A stretch of 64,000 bases of DNA from Bacillus pseudomycoides DSM 12442 (GTDB lineage Bacteria > Bacillota > Bacilli > Bacillales > Bacillaceae_G), in assembly GCF_000161455.1 (NCBI RefSeq), contig NZ_CM000745.1, forward strand, positions 4,231,519 through 4,295,518. The letters are read 5' to 3'. The translations under genes were made by a program, and so were the position numbers. Position 1 is the first letter of the stretch, and each line of letters starts with the position of its first letter. The notes under the pieces were generated by a model. That model was not told where the DNA came from. It saw only the letters and a list, made by a program, of their open reading frames with translations, and did not search any database. Below are positions 26,646 through 34,719 of the stretch, piece by piece.

Positions 26646-27828
26646 TGTACGACTTCTTTTGGCTTTATCATCAGTTCTTTTGCTGCTGGCTCTTACAGGG
26701 TGTTGGAGCAGTCGTGAAATTGAAGAGCAGGGGTTCGCGGTAGGGCTGGCATTTGATAAAGGGAAGGAGACGAAAGTTGAGAAAGAGATAGAAGAACATG
26801 GAGGAGGTTATCGAAAAAGGAATCTTATAACATCGACCTATCAGTTTGTTAAATCAGAATTATCAGGTAAAGGAAAGGGTGGAGGGGGACAGCAAAAAGC
26901 CTACACGAATATTTCTGAAACCGGAGATTCTCTTCACCAATCGATTCGTGAAGTCGCATTAAGAAGGCAGCGCCCTATAATCTTCCATCACACGAAAGTG
27001 ATTGTTGTTAGTGAAAGTCTTGCACGAATGTATAGTTTGAAGCAGTTACTGGATATTTACATCCGTGATAATGAGATGAGACCAAGTTGCCTCGTGTTAA
27101 TTAGTAAGGGGCGAGCTAGTGAGACATTGAAATCGAGGGAAGCAGGAGAAATTCCAGCGTTCCTTTTGATTGGAATTGGGGATAATCAATATAGATCATC
27201 ACGGATTTTACCTCCCGTGCCGCTTGCTAAATTACCAGGAAAGATCCAATCAGGGGCTAGTTTTCTTTTGCCAAATGTGATTTCGATAAATGGAGAAGTG
27301 AAATTTGCGGGGGCTGCCGTAATCAAAGGAAAGACAAAAAAGCTGCGCGGTTTTTTGAATGAAAATGAGTTAGAAGGCTTAACATGGATAACTGGGAAAG
27401 GGAAAAGCGGTTTGGTGAAGAGTTTTGATGAAAAGACAGGGAAGCCCATCCTGTATGAAGTGAAATCTATGAAAAGTAAAATCCAACCCCACGTTAAAGG
27501 AAATAACATCTCTTTTGATGTGAACATCCAATCAGAGGGACGGCTATCTGAAAACTGGGTCGCTTCAGGAGAACCTTTTGAAAATAAATTTCTAAGAAGT
27601 GTAGAAAAATCTGCGGAACAAGAAGTGAATCGATTGGTGAAGCGGACATTAAAAAAGATTCAAAAGGAATATCAGGCCGATGTCGCTGGCTTCGGTAACA
27701 GATTAAAAATTGAGTATCCAAAAGTATGGAAAAAGGTCGAAAAAGATTGGGATAAAACATTTAGTAAGGTTCCAATCAAATATAGCGTAAAGTTAACTAT
27801 TGAGGACTATGGTACGGAAGGGACTTAG
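26626..27828 (+). CDS. Spore germinant receptor, C subunit (GerAC lipoprotein)
   Basis: 400 residues. A signal peptide ends in a lipobox (LLLALTGC, lipidated Cys26) followed by WSSREIEEQGFAVGLAFD, the standard GerAC opening. The rest is the soluble outer-face domain. Compared with typical GerAC there is a Gly/Lys-rich insertion (about residues 55-90, with SGKGKGGGGQQKAY). Start ATG has GGAGGAAGAG upstream, inside the B gene. The stop is 11 bp before bcr1 copy 2, so the repeat has landed directly behind the operon. Confidence 0.93.
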   Translation: MNRSVNNVRLLLALSSVLLLLALTGCWSSREIEEQGFAVGLAFDKGKETKVEKEIEEHGGGYRKRNLITSTYQFVKSELSGKGKGGGGQQKAYTNISETGDSLHQSIREVALRRQRPIIFHHTKVIVVSESLARMYSLKQLLDIYIRDNEMRPSCLVLISKGRASETLKSREAGEIPAFLLIGIGDNQYRSSRILPPVPLAKLPGKIQSGASFLLPNVISINGEVKFAGAAVIKGKTKKLRGFLNENELEGLTWITGKGKSGLVKSFDEKTGKPILYEVKSMKSKIQPHVKGNNISFDVNIQSEGRLSENWVASGEPFENKFLRSVEKSAEQEVNRLVKRTLKKIQKEYQADVAGFGNRLKIEYPKVWKKVEKDWDKTFSKVPIKYSVKLTIEDYGTEGT

Positions 27829-27839
27829 AAGTGAGATTC

Positions 27840-27997
27840 TTTATCCCGCATTAACGGACAGTAACACTCCCACTTCAAAATTCAGTGAAAGCAAAGAAGT
27901 TAGGTGGGAGATGAACTGTCCGTAAAAGCCCGATTGGTGAGGGCTAATAATCAGTGGAGGATGGAGAAAACCCCCACTGATTAAAGTTTCACTTTAT
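27840..27997 (+). repeat. bcr1-type repeat, copy 2
   Basis: 158 bp, same orientation and TTTAT borders as copy 1 at 23211. The two copies bracket the terminators and the germinant receptor operon, 4.6 kb apart. Confidence 0.9.
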
Positions 27998-28022
27998 TGC
28001 ATGACATAGTATGAGATAAATG

Positions 28023-28070
28023 AAAAAATGTTGGTGGAATAGCGAGTGACCTTCCGCCAACATTTTTTTT
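28023..28070. terminator. Bidirectional terminator after the germinant receptor operon
   Basis: AAAAAATGTTGGTGGAA pairs with TTCCGCCAACATTTTTT (one wobble) around a 12-nt loop; T-runs on both strands. Confidence 0.9.
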
Positions 28071-28175
28071 GTTTATAATTTCCTGTATGTTTTTACAGTA
28101 CGAACACAATCTAATATAAGGTATAAAAATGAAAATTTTATTTCTAAATGAAAGCTGGAAAATGGAGGAGCACGA

Positions 28176-28664
28176 ATGAAACATATTGTTGCTTTATTAA
28201 TCAAATATACTGCAATTAGTGCTGTGTTACTCATGATATTAAGTATTTTTCAAGGTGTTTCTATTCCTAGGGTTTTGTTTATTTCGTTAGTAATTACAGG
28301 AGTAGCCTATCTAATTGGAGACTTGTTTATTTTGCCTAAGTATGGAAATACGGTTGCTACAATTGTTGACTTTGGATTAAGTTTTTTAGGAATTTGGGTA
28401 TTAACTTATTTTCTTACAAATGTTAATGTGCCTCGTGGCATTACAGCAGCTTCATTTTGGTCGGCTCTTCTTATTGGTGTAGTAGAAATACTTTTTCATA
28501 TCTATATGAAGAGATTGGTTCTACATGAAGATGACCAGTTACGAGGAGTATCTTATCATAAGAGATATGCTACGGAATTCTCAGAGGAGTATATAGATCA
28601 CGCTATAATACAAAAAAAGCGTTTATCTGAGAAGGTGGAAGATCGAGATAATGAATGGAAATAA
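28176..28664 (+). CDS. YndM/DUF2512-family membrane protein
   Basis: 162 residues with four membrane helices in the first 110 (LLIKYTAISAVLLMILSIFQ; GDLFILPKYGNTVATIVDFG) and a charged cytoplasmic tail. GDLFxLPxxGNxxATxxDxG is the signature of the DUF2512 (YndM) family, found in spore formers; function unknown. GGAGGAGCACGA precedes the ATG. A small hairpin terminator follows at once. Confidence 0.8.
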   Translation: MKHIVALLIKYTAISAVLLMILSIFQGVSIPRVLFISLVITGVAYLIGDLFILPKYGNTVATIVDFGLSFLGIWVLTYFLTNVNVPRGITAASFWSALLIGVVEILFHIYMKRLVLHEDDQLRGVSYHKRYATEFSEEYIDHAIIQKKRLSEKVEDRDNEWK

Positions 28665-28686
28665 AAAGTGGCTTTAGTCACTTTTT
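28663..28686 (+). terminator. Short terminator after the DUF2512 gene
   Basis: AAAAAGTG and CACTTTTT form a compact hairpin two bases before the stop codon's end. Confidence 0.7.
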
Positions 28687-28798
28687 ATCATTTAATTATA
28701 TATGATCTAGGGATTAATGGAATATTAGCTCCCATTTATATAAAAAGGAAAAATAAAACCAATTGCTTTTCTTCTCATTATCTGCCAAGCTTAAGGAG

Positions 28799-28853
28799 AT
28801 AAAGTGAAACTTCCATTAGTGGGGGTCTTACTGCCCGTTAATGCGGGACAAAA
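28799..28853 (-). repeat. Miniature bcr1-like element (internally deleted)
   Basis: Read on the minus strand this 55-bp piece has the bcr1 left end (CCCGCATTAACGG, CAGTAA) joined almost directly to the bcr1 right end (CCCCCACTAA, then AGTTTCACTTTAT). The middle 100 bp are gone. Orientation is opposite to the two full copies. It lies upstream of the SET-domain gene. Confidence 0.65.
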
Positions 28854-28886
28854 TACTTCAGAGAAAGAAATGTATAGGTGAAGAAT

Positions 28887-29282
28887 ATGATTGAAATCAA
28901 GACTTCCGCACTTAGCGATGGAGAATTTAATAGAGGAGTATTCGCAAAGCGTGATATAAAAAAGGGCGAACTTCTACACGAAGCACCCGTTATCTCTTAT
29001 CCGAATGAACAGCATGAGTTTATAGAGAAAACATTACTTGCTGATTACGCATTTGAGTATGGAGTGAATCATACGGCAATTCTTTTAGGTTACGGTATGT
29101 TATTTAATCATTCTTATACGCCGAATGCGACGTATGAGATCGTTTTTGAGAATCACACGTTTAAATTCTTTGCTTACAAGGATATAAAAGCAGGAGAAGA
29201 AATTCTGATCAACTATAATGGTGATGTTGATGATGATGAATTATTATGGTTTGATAGGGAAAAAGAAGAAAACGATAAATAA
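28887..29282 (+). CDS. SET-domain protein
   Basis: 131 residues. The compact SET core is visible: RGVFAKRDIKKGELL, then GMLFNHSYTPNATYE (the NHS/SxPN SAM-site motif) and AGEEILINYN. Post-SET cysteines are absent. SET proteins methylate lysine using SAM; bacterial targets are mostly unknown. I chose ATG 28887 (AGGTGA six bases upstream) over GTG 28878. It is a single-gene unit between the miniature bcr1 element and its own terminator. Confidence 0.82.
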   Translation: MIEIKTSALSDGEFNRGVFAKRDIKKGELLHEAPVISYPNEQHEFIEKTLLADYAFEYGVNHTAILLGYGMLFNHSYTPNATYEIVFENHTFKFFAYKDIKAGEEILINYNGDVDDDELLWFDREKEENDK

Positions 29283-29290
29283 TTAAGTGT

Positions 29291-29323
29291 AAAAAGAGCA
29301 CATTCGATTGGATGTGCTCTTTT
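29291..29323 (+). terminator. Terminator after the SET gene
   Basis: AAAAGAGCACAT/ATGTGCTCTTTT, 12-bp stem with a T-run. Confidence 0.9.
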
Positions 29324-29345
29324 GTATGGAACAAAAATAAATTTT

Positions 29346-29377
29346 TGAAACCAAACTGCCCTTCTATCTATCTAATA
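29346..29377 (+). promoter_or_regulatory. Putative ECF-type autoregulatory promoter
   Basis: TGAAACC (29346-29352) is the usual -35 of Bacillus ECF sigma factors. A CTATCTA block follows at -10 distance, just ahead of the sigma gene's ribosome site. The -10 is not a clean CGTC, so this is a probable assignment. Confidence 0.5.
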
Positions 29378-29396
29378 AATGAAAGGAGGGGATACG

Positions 29397-29957
29397 ATGG
29401 ATGAAATAAAATTAGTCAAAAAGGCAAGAAAAGGTGACGATGCAGCTTTCGAACAGCTTATTAGTTTATATCAAGATCAATTGTATCGGACTGCTTATCT
29501 GTATGTACAGAATAAAGAAGATGCACTAGATATTGTACAAGAAACAGTTTATAAAGCGTATTTATCCATAGAGCAATTAAAGAAACCGAACTATTTTTTG
29601 ACATGGTTGACACGTATTCTTATACACAATGCCTATCAGCTATTAAGTGAAAAGAAAAAAGTGAAGAAGATAGAGGACGGAAGAGAAGCGGATACATATG
29701 GCGAGATGCCAAATAAATTACATCAAATTGAACAAAATATCGACTTACAAGAAGCAATTCAAAAATTGGATGAAAATTATCAAACAGTAATCATTTTATA
29801 TTATTATCATGATCTTTCAATCAATAAAATTGCTTGGCAAATGAATATACCAGAGGGAACAGTAAAGACATATTTGCACCGGGCAAGAAAAGCGTTAAAA
29901 AATTTATTAGGGGGGAGTGAAGAGAATTGGATAAGCAGTGGTTTAATGACGAGGTAA
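29397..29957 (+). CDS. ECF-family RNA polymerase sigma factor
   Basis: 186 residues. Region 2 (AAFEQLISLYQDQLYRTAYL, then DALDIVQETVYKAY) binds core and the -10. Region 4 (LDENYQTVIILYYYHDLSIN, MNIPEGTVKTYLHRARKALK) binds the -35. ATG 29397 follows AGGAGGGG. The downstream anti-sigma gene overlaps it by 31 bp, the standard layout. The upstream TGAAACC suggests autoregulation. Which stress it answers is not visible. Confidence 0.92.
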   Translation: MDEIKLVKKARKGDDAAFEQLISLYQDQLYRTAYLYVQNKEDALDIVQETVYKAYLSIEQLKKPNYFLTWLTRILIHNAYQLLSEKKKVKKIEDGREADTYGEMPNKLHQIEQNIDLQEAIQKLDENYQTVIILYYYHDLSINKIAWQMNIPEGTVKTYLHRARKALKNLLGGSEENWISSGLMTR

Positions 29958-31321
29958 ATAAAATTGATGTTCCAAAAAAAGAATTAAATTTGACTATACA
30001 AAAAGGGATTGCTAGAGCGAAGGCGGAAAAACCTGTTAAAAGAACATATAAGAAAAGAAGAATCGCTTTGTTAACTGCCGCTTCAATCTGTATAGGTGTA
30101 TTAGGCTCTGGATTTGTGTTTCCACAAATGAGCCGTGTCTTGGCGGAAGTTCCGATTATCGGGAAAATTTATTCGCATTTTCATGATACAATTGGTCAAA
30201 ATCTGTCGGCAAGTAAGCTTGTAACAGAGTTAAATCAGCAGGCGGTGAGCAATGGGATTAGCGTAACAATGAATAGTGTTTATTATGATGGTGGTAGAAT
30301 TGGCGTTACGTTTAAAGTAGATAATCCAGATCAAGTGGTGATAAAAAATAATCCTGGTAGTGGTTTTTATTATAACTTTAAACTTGTTGATGGAAGCCAA
30401 AAGTGGGGGAGGGCAGCTTCATTTGATGGCAAAATAACAAAAGACGGTTGGTTCGGAAATATTCATATTAATTATCCAGAAAAAGAGCTTCCCCAAAATA
30501 CTACATTACCAATTACCATTACGTCTATCGGAGACACAAAAGGGATTTGGAAATTTGATATTCCAGTAAAGCAACTAGAAAATAAAATAATTCATCCGCA
30601 GCAATCAGTGAGCAGTGAAGATAAAGAACATACATTTAACTTTGAAAAGATTACAGTGGGAAAAGGATCCGTTGCTATCGACTATAAAGCAATGTATCCA
30701 CTTGCCGGAGAAAATGATTTAGCAAGAATTGGAAAGGTAACTGATGATAAGGGGAATGAAATTGATTTTAAAACGTCGGGTATTGAATTTGGAAGAGAAA
30801 AGGTTGGAAATCAGATAGAATCTGATGAACGATCTATTTTCGGGAAAATTCCAGAGGGAGCGGAATTTATTACGCTACATCCGAATGTGAGATTATCTGA
30901 AAAGCCGTCTATTCAGGCTTTAAATCAAAAGACACCATTTGAAATACAAAGCACTCGTAGTGATTTAAAGATTGTCGTGAATAAAATTCAACATAAAAAA
31001 CAGCGATTGATCGTACAGTATACACTTCAAAATGCCGATACAAAACATAAATCTATGGATGAATTGATAAATTGTGGGGAAGTTATGAATTTAATGGATT
31101 CTTCATATGTAGATAAGGAATTTGCACCAATTGGTCATGTTGTAAAGGGCAGTGATGTGAAGGTATTGAATAAGGAGAAGTTACAATTCCAGGCAACGTT
31201 TCAGCTAGATGGCGAATATGGTGTGAAGAATTTTAGTTTAAAGAATTATGTATTAGAAGTGGAGATGTCACCATATCATCCTGAAAAACCATTATCGCCA
31301 GTCAAAATTCAATTAAAATAA
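29927..31321 (+). CDS. Membrane anti-sigma factor with DUF4179-type extracellular domain
   Basis: 464 residues from TTG 29927, behind GGGGGGAGTGAAGAG. A short cytoplasmic part rich in Lys/Arg (1-45), one membrane helix (about 46-65, IALLTAASICIGVLGSGFVF) and a long extracellular beta-rich domain (about 80-464). DUF4179 proteins sit behind ECF sigma genes and are taken to hold the sigma factor at the membrane until a signal releases it. The overlap with the sigma gene supports that pairing. A terminator follows. Confidence 0.85.
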   Translation: MDKQWFNDEVNKIDVPKKELNLTIQKGIARAKAEKPVKRTYKKRRIALLTAASICIGVLGSGFVFPQMSRVLAEVPIIGKIYSHFHDTIGQNLSASKLVTELNQQAVSNGISVTMNSVYYDGGRIGVTFKVDNPDQVVIKNNPGSGFYYNFKLVDGSQKWGRAASFDGKITKDGWFGNIHINYPEKELPQNTTLPITITSIGDTKGIWKFDIPVKQLENKIIHPQQSVSSEDKEHTFNFEKITVGKGSVAIDYKAMYPLAGENDLARIGKVTDDKGNEIDFKTSGIEFGREKVGNQIESDERSIFGKIPEGAEFITLHPNVRLSEKPSIQALNQKTPFEIQSTRSDLKIVVNKIQHKKQRLIVQYTLQNADTKHKSMDELINCGEVMNLMDSSYVDKEFAPIGHVVKGSDVKVLNKEKLQFQATFQLDGEYGVKNFSLKNYVLEVEMSPYHPEKPLSPVKIQLK

Positions 31322-31324
31322 TCG

Positions 31325-31364
31325 AAAAAAGGATGCCCTTAACATATAAGGAGGCATCCTTTTA
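31325..31364 (+). terminator. Terminator after the sigma/anti-sigma operon
   Basis: AAGGATGCC and GGCATCCTT form the stem, followed by TTAT; A-run upstream. Confidence 0.85.
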
Positions 31365-31463
31365 TATTACAAGAGCCTTACAGTTTTGTAATGTCTATTT
31401 TTGATATGACAAAATATAGACATTTTTATCAGTTTGAAAAGTTCCATCTTTAAACATATTTTT

Positions 31464-31485
31464 TCGCATTGACATGCGATATAAT
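31464..31485 (+). promoter_or_regulatory. Dyad next to a TATAAT box
   Basis: TCGCAT-tgac-ATGCGA (31464-31479) abuts TATAAT (31480-31485). It looks like a -10 with an operator, upstream of the doubtful ORF at 31555 and of murB. No clear -35. Confidence 0.35.
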
Positions 31486-31554
31486 AGAGTTTTGTAAAGG
31501 AAGAGATTAGATTTTAAATTTTTCTATCTTAAACTTGATTATACCGGAAAATTT

Positions 31555-31767
31555 TTGAAGGTAAAGTTTTCTTCTCGATTTTTTGATAAGATAGAGACGG
31601 AAGCTATCTTACTAAACTATTTAGGTAATCTATGTGGTGGCCGATTATCTACTTATTTTCAGCATGGCATTACATGTAGTGTAGTGAATGAACTTGTAAG
31701 CGAAATGGAAGAGAATAAGAGAACTAGTTTTAAGAATGCTGGAACTATCGAGAGGATAGGCCATTAA
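31555..31767 (+). CDS. Doubtful 70-residue ORF, unrecognised
   Basis: Starts at TTG with no good ribosome site; the frame is open upstream to 31498. The product (ILLNYLGNLCGGRLSTYFQH in the middle) is not recognised. A promoter-like dyad/TATAAT lies upstream and murB 28 bp downstream. It may be a decayed gene or an untranslated part of the murB leader. Confidence 0.22.
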   Translation: MKVKFSSRFFDKIETEAILLNYLGNLCGGRLSTYFQHGITCSVVNELVSEMEENKRTSFKNAGTIERIGH

Positions 31768-31795
31768 TTATTAATAGAAATAGAGGAATCATAGA

Positions 31796-32713
31796 ATGAA
31801 TATGCAGGAAGTATATAAATATTTACGTACAGTATTACCGGAAGAACATGTAAAACAAGATGAGATGTTAAAGAATCATACGCATATAAAAGTAGGGGGA
31901 AAAGCAGATGTGTTTGTACAGCCTACTACCTATACTGAAATTCAACAAGTTGTACAGTATGCAAATAAACACAACATTCCAATTACGTTTTTAGGAAACG
32001 GCTCGAATGTCATTATAAAAGACGGTGGTATTCGTGGAATTACATTAAGTTTGACTCATATTACGGATGTTACTGTGAACGAGCAGACAATTGTAGCACA
32101 AAGTGGTGCAGCGATTATTGATATATCAAGAATAGCATTAGAACATTCTTTAACAGGACTTGAATTTGCTTGTGGTATACCGGGATCTGTTGGGGGAGCT
32201 CTATATATGAATGCAGGTGCATACGGTGGTGAGGTAGCATATGTATTAACAAAAGCGGTTGTCATGACAAAAGAGGGAGAGCTAATTACTCTTTCAAAAG
32301 ACGACTTTGATTTTGGATATCGTAAAAGTAGATTTGCCAATAATCATTACATCATACTTGAAGCTACATTTGAACTTGAGAATGGTGTATATGAAGAGAT
32401 TAAAGAAAAAATGGATGATTTAACGTATAAAAGAGAATCGAAACAGCCATTAGAATATCCTTCATGCGGTAGTGTTTTCAAGCGTCCGCCTAATAACTTT
32501 GCTGGTAAGCTTATTCAAGACTCTGAACTACAAGGAACGCGAATTGGCGGTGTGGAAGTTTCAACAAAACATGCTGGATTCATGGTAAACGTTGATAATG
32601 GAACGGCGCAAGATTATATCGATTTAATTCATTTCGTTCAAAAGACAGTTAAAGAGAAATTTGGTGTTACGTTAGAAAGAGAAGTAAGGATTATTGGAGA
32701 AGATTTAAAGTAA
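31796..32713 (+). CDS. murB: UDP-N-acetylenolpyruvoylglucosamine reductase
   Basis: 305 residues. The FAD-binding domain (NHTHIKVGGKADVFVQPTTY; FLGNGSNVIIKDGGIRGI; ACGIPGSVGGALYMNAGAYG) and the C-terminal substrate domain with the catalytic serine in YPSCGSVFKRPP identify type II MurB. It reduces enolpyruvyl-UDP-GlcNAc to UDP-MurNAc with NADPH in peptidoglycan synthesis. AGAGGAATC precedes ATG. It stands alone rather than in the mur cluster, consistent with the second murB copy known in the B. cereus group. Confidence 0.95.
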   Translation: MNMQEVYKYLRTVLPEEHVKQDEMLKNHTHIKVGGKADVFVQPTTYTEIQQVVQYANKHNIPITFLGNGSNVIIKDGGIRGITLSLTHITDVTVNEQTIVAQSGAAIIDISRIALEHSLTGLEFACGIPGSVGGALYMNAGAYGGEVAYVLTKAVVMTKEGELITLSKDDFDFGYRKSRFANNHYIILEATFELENGVYEEIKEKMDDLTYKRESKQPLEYPSCGSVFKRPPNNFAGKLIQDSELQGTRIGGVEVSTKHAGFMVNVDNGTAQDYIDLIHFVQKTVKEKFGVTLEREVRIIGEDLK

Positions 32714-32793
32714 AAGGTTTAAGGAATAAATGGCGTAATATGTTTATTTTTTTATGCTACAAGAAATAAATTGTGAATATTTTTTGGGCATAA

Positions 32794-32822
32794 TTGACAA
32801 TGTGTTTTCAATTCACTATAAT
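32794..32822 (+). promoter_or_regulatory. Consensus sigma-A promoter of tyrS
   Basis: TTGACA (32794-32799), 17-bp spacer, TATAAT (32817-32822). Both hexamers are perfect. Confidence 0.92.
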
Positions 32823-32834
32823 TGGCTATAATTT

Positions 32835-33089
32835 AACATATTAAATACGTTGAAAGAGCCCAGTAGCAGTTTGTCACTGTTATCGAGAAAGCTAGGGGTT
32901 GATGGAACCTAGCACAAACAAACTTGTGAATTACACTCTGGAGTATCTTAGGTAATGCTAAGCGGAGTGGCAATCGATATTATTGCTAAGAGTGGTATGG
33001 ATAGTGAAATTGTTCCTATTTGTGCAATCTGGGTGGTAACACGGTTAATAATCGTCCCTATGTCTAATGTAGACATAGGGGCTTTTTTG
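32835..33089 (+). promoter_or_regulatory. T-box leader of tyrS
   Basis: The T-box sequence GGGTGGTAACACGG lies at 33031-33044. An intrinsic terminator follows (CCCTATGTC/GACATAGGG, 33056-33080, then TTTTTT). In stem I the specifier reads TAC (32932-32934, in GAATTACACTCTGG), the tyrosine codon. Uncharged tRNA-Tyr should stabilise the antiterminator and let tyrS be transcribed. Confidence 0.93.
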
Positions 33090-33132
33090 TTTTTTAAATT
33101 GGAATTTTAAATATTAAAGGGGATGGAAAGAC

Positions 33133-34395
33133 ATGAACATTATTGATGAATTAGAATGGCGCGATGCCATAAATCAACAAACAGATGCAGACGGATTACG
33201 TGAATTAGTAGAAGAGAAAAAGATTTCCTTGTACTGTGGTGTAGATCCAACAGGTGACAGTATGCATATTGGACATTTGATTCCGTTTATGATGATGAAA
33301 CGGTTTCAATTAGCTGGGCATCATCCAGTGATTTTAATTGGGGGAGCAACAGGGACGATTGGGGATCCAAGTGGACGCCAAACAGAGCGTCAGTTGCAGA
33401 CGTTAGAACAGGTACAGCATAATGTTGACGCATTAACAGCACAAATGCAAAAGCTATTTGATTTTGGCGGCAATAGTGAAGTGAAAATGGTAAATAACTA
33501 CGACTGGACGCATCAAATCAATATTATCGAGTTTTTACGTGACTACGGTAAAAACTTTAGTATAAATAGTATGTTAGCGAAAGATATAGTAGCGAGCCGT
33601 TTAGATACAGGGATTTCATTTACGGAATTCACGTACCAAATATTACAAGCAATGGATTTCCATCACTTATACAAAGAAGAAGGGGTACAACTACAAATTG
33701 GTGGTAGTGACCAGTGGGGAAATATTACAAGTGGTTTAGATTTAATTCGTAAATTAGAAGGGCATGAAGCCAAAGTTTTTGGATTAACAATTCCATTATT
33801 ATTAAAATCAGACGGTACGAAATTTGGTAAATCAGCAGGCGGAGCAGTTTGGTTAGATCCTGAAAAAACAACGCCATTTGAATTCTACCAGTTCTGGGTG
33901 AATACGGATGACCGTGATGTAGTTAAGTACTTGAAATACTTTACGTTCTTAACGAAGGATAGAATTGATGAATTAGTAGTGAAGGTTCAAACGGAGCCAC
34001 ATAAGCGTGAAGCGCAAAAAGTGCTAGCAGAAGAAATGACGAAATTTGTTCATGGTGAGCATGCACTGTCCCAAGCACTAAAAATTACAGAAGCATTATT
34101 TAGTGGGGATATTAAATCATTAACTGCGGATGAAATTGAACAAGGATTTAAAGATATGCCGACTTTCCATGCTTCAAAAGAAACAAAAAATATCGTTGAG
34201 TGGTTAGTTGATTTAGGAATTGAACCTTCTAGACGTCAAGCCAGAGAAGATATTAATAATGGAGCTATTTCTATGAACGGTGAAAAAGTGACTGATGTGA
34301 ATACACATGTTACAGTAGAAAATTCATTCGATGGAAGATTTATTATTATCCGTAAAGGTAAAAAGAATTACAGCTTGGTGAAATTAGGAGAATAA
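33133..34395 (+). CDS. tyrS: Tyrosyl-tRNA synthetase
   Basis: 420 residues. Class I signatures are HIGH (SMHIGHLIP, near 45) and KFGKS (SDGTKFGKSAG, about 230); the tyrosine site YCGVDPTGDS and GGSDQWGN are intact. A C-terminal S4 domain (SRRQAREDINNGAISMNGEK) contacts tRNA. It charges tRNA-Tyr. Regulated by the T-box leader. AAAGGGGATGGAAAGAC precedes the ATG. Confidence 0.97.
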   Translation: MNIIDELEWRDAINQQTDADGLRELVEEKKISLYCGVDPTGDSMHIGHLIPFMMMKRFQLAGHHPVILIGGATGTIGDPSGRQTERQLQTLEQVQHNVDALTAQMQKLFDFGGNSEVKMVNNYDWTHQINIIEFLRDYGKNFSINSMLAKDIVASRLDTGISFTEFTYQILQAMDFHHLYKEEGVQLQIGGSDQWGNITSGLDLIRKLEGHEAKVFGLTIPLLLKSDGTKFGKSAGGAVWLDPEKTTPFEFYQFWVNTDDRDVVKYLKYFTFLTKDRIDELVVKVQTEPHKREAQKVLAEEMTKFVHGEHALSQALKITEALFSGDIKSLTADEIEQGFKDMPTFHASKETKNIVEWLVDLGIEPSRRQAREDINNGAISMNGEKVTDVNTHVTVENSFDGRFIIIRKGKKNYSLVKLGE

Positions 34396-34406
34396 AGTTT
34401 GTTATA

Positions 34407-34445
34407 GAGTAGAAGTGAGGAGATATCCTCATTTCTACTCTTTTT
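34407..34445 (+). terminator. Terminator of tyrS
   Basis: GAGTAGAAGTGAGGA pairs with TCCTCATTTCTACTC (one mismatch), then TTTTT. Confidence 0.92.
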
Positions 34446-34497
34446 ATGTACACAATTTCGTCATAAAAAGTCAGTATATTAAGATTGTTATGGAGGT

Positions 34498-34575
34498 TTA
34501 TTTAGTTTTCATGCCGAATAAGAATAATATATAAATCGTTGCCACGAAGAACAAAAGGAGCCTTGCACTCATCAT
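34498..34575 (-). CDS. Possible 25-residue hydrophobic peptide
   Basis: ATGATG at 34575 (minus) follows AAAGAGAA. The product is MMSARLLLFFVATIYILFLF plus a short basic tail (GMKTK): one membrane helix. It has the look of a small membrane protein, but the ribosome site is weak and no relative is recognised. Confidence 0.28.
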   Translation of the reverse strand: MMSARLLLFFVATIYILFLFGMKTK

Positions 34576-34680
34576 TTCTCTTTGTTTTAAACATGGCATG
34601 GGGCAAAAAAAAGGAACTGCCCGCTCCTATGCATGGGCGGATGCTCTCTTCTATCTAAAAAAGAAAGTTTTTTTAAGAAT

Positions 34681-34709
34681 AAAAAAAAGCCCGAATCACG
34701 ATTCGGGCT
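34681..34709 (-). terminator. Terminator of yjlC-ndh
   Basis: AGCCCGAATC/GATTCGGGCT stem followed on the minus strand by TTTTTTTT. Confidence 0.93.
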
Positions 34710-34719
34710 AGTAATCAGA

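Larger units (their letters stand above)
34446..34719. other. Convergent intergenic region tyrS/ndh
   Basis: Holds the ndh terminator, a doubtful 25-codon minus-strand ORF, and a GC-rich near-palindrome (TGCCCGCTCC and GGGCGGA around ATGCAT, near 34618-34641). Confidence 0.5.

Noticed and set aside
31555..31767. Treating the 70-codon TTG frame before murB as a confident gene.
   Set aside because: No ribosome site, frame open well upstream of the start and no recognisable relative. It is kept only as a low-confidence entry.
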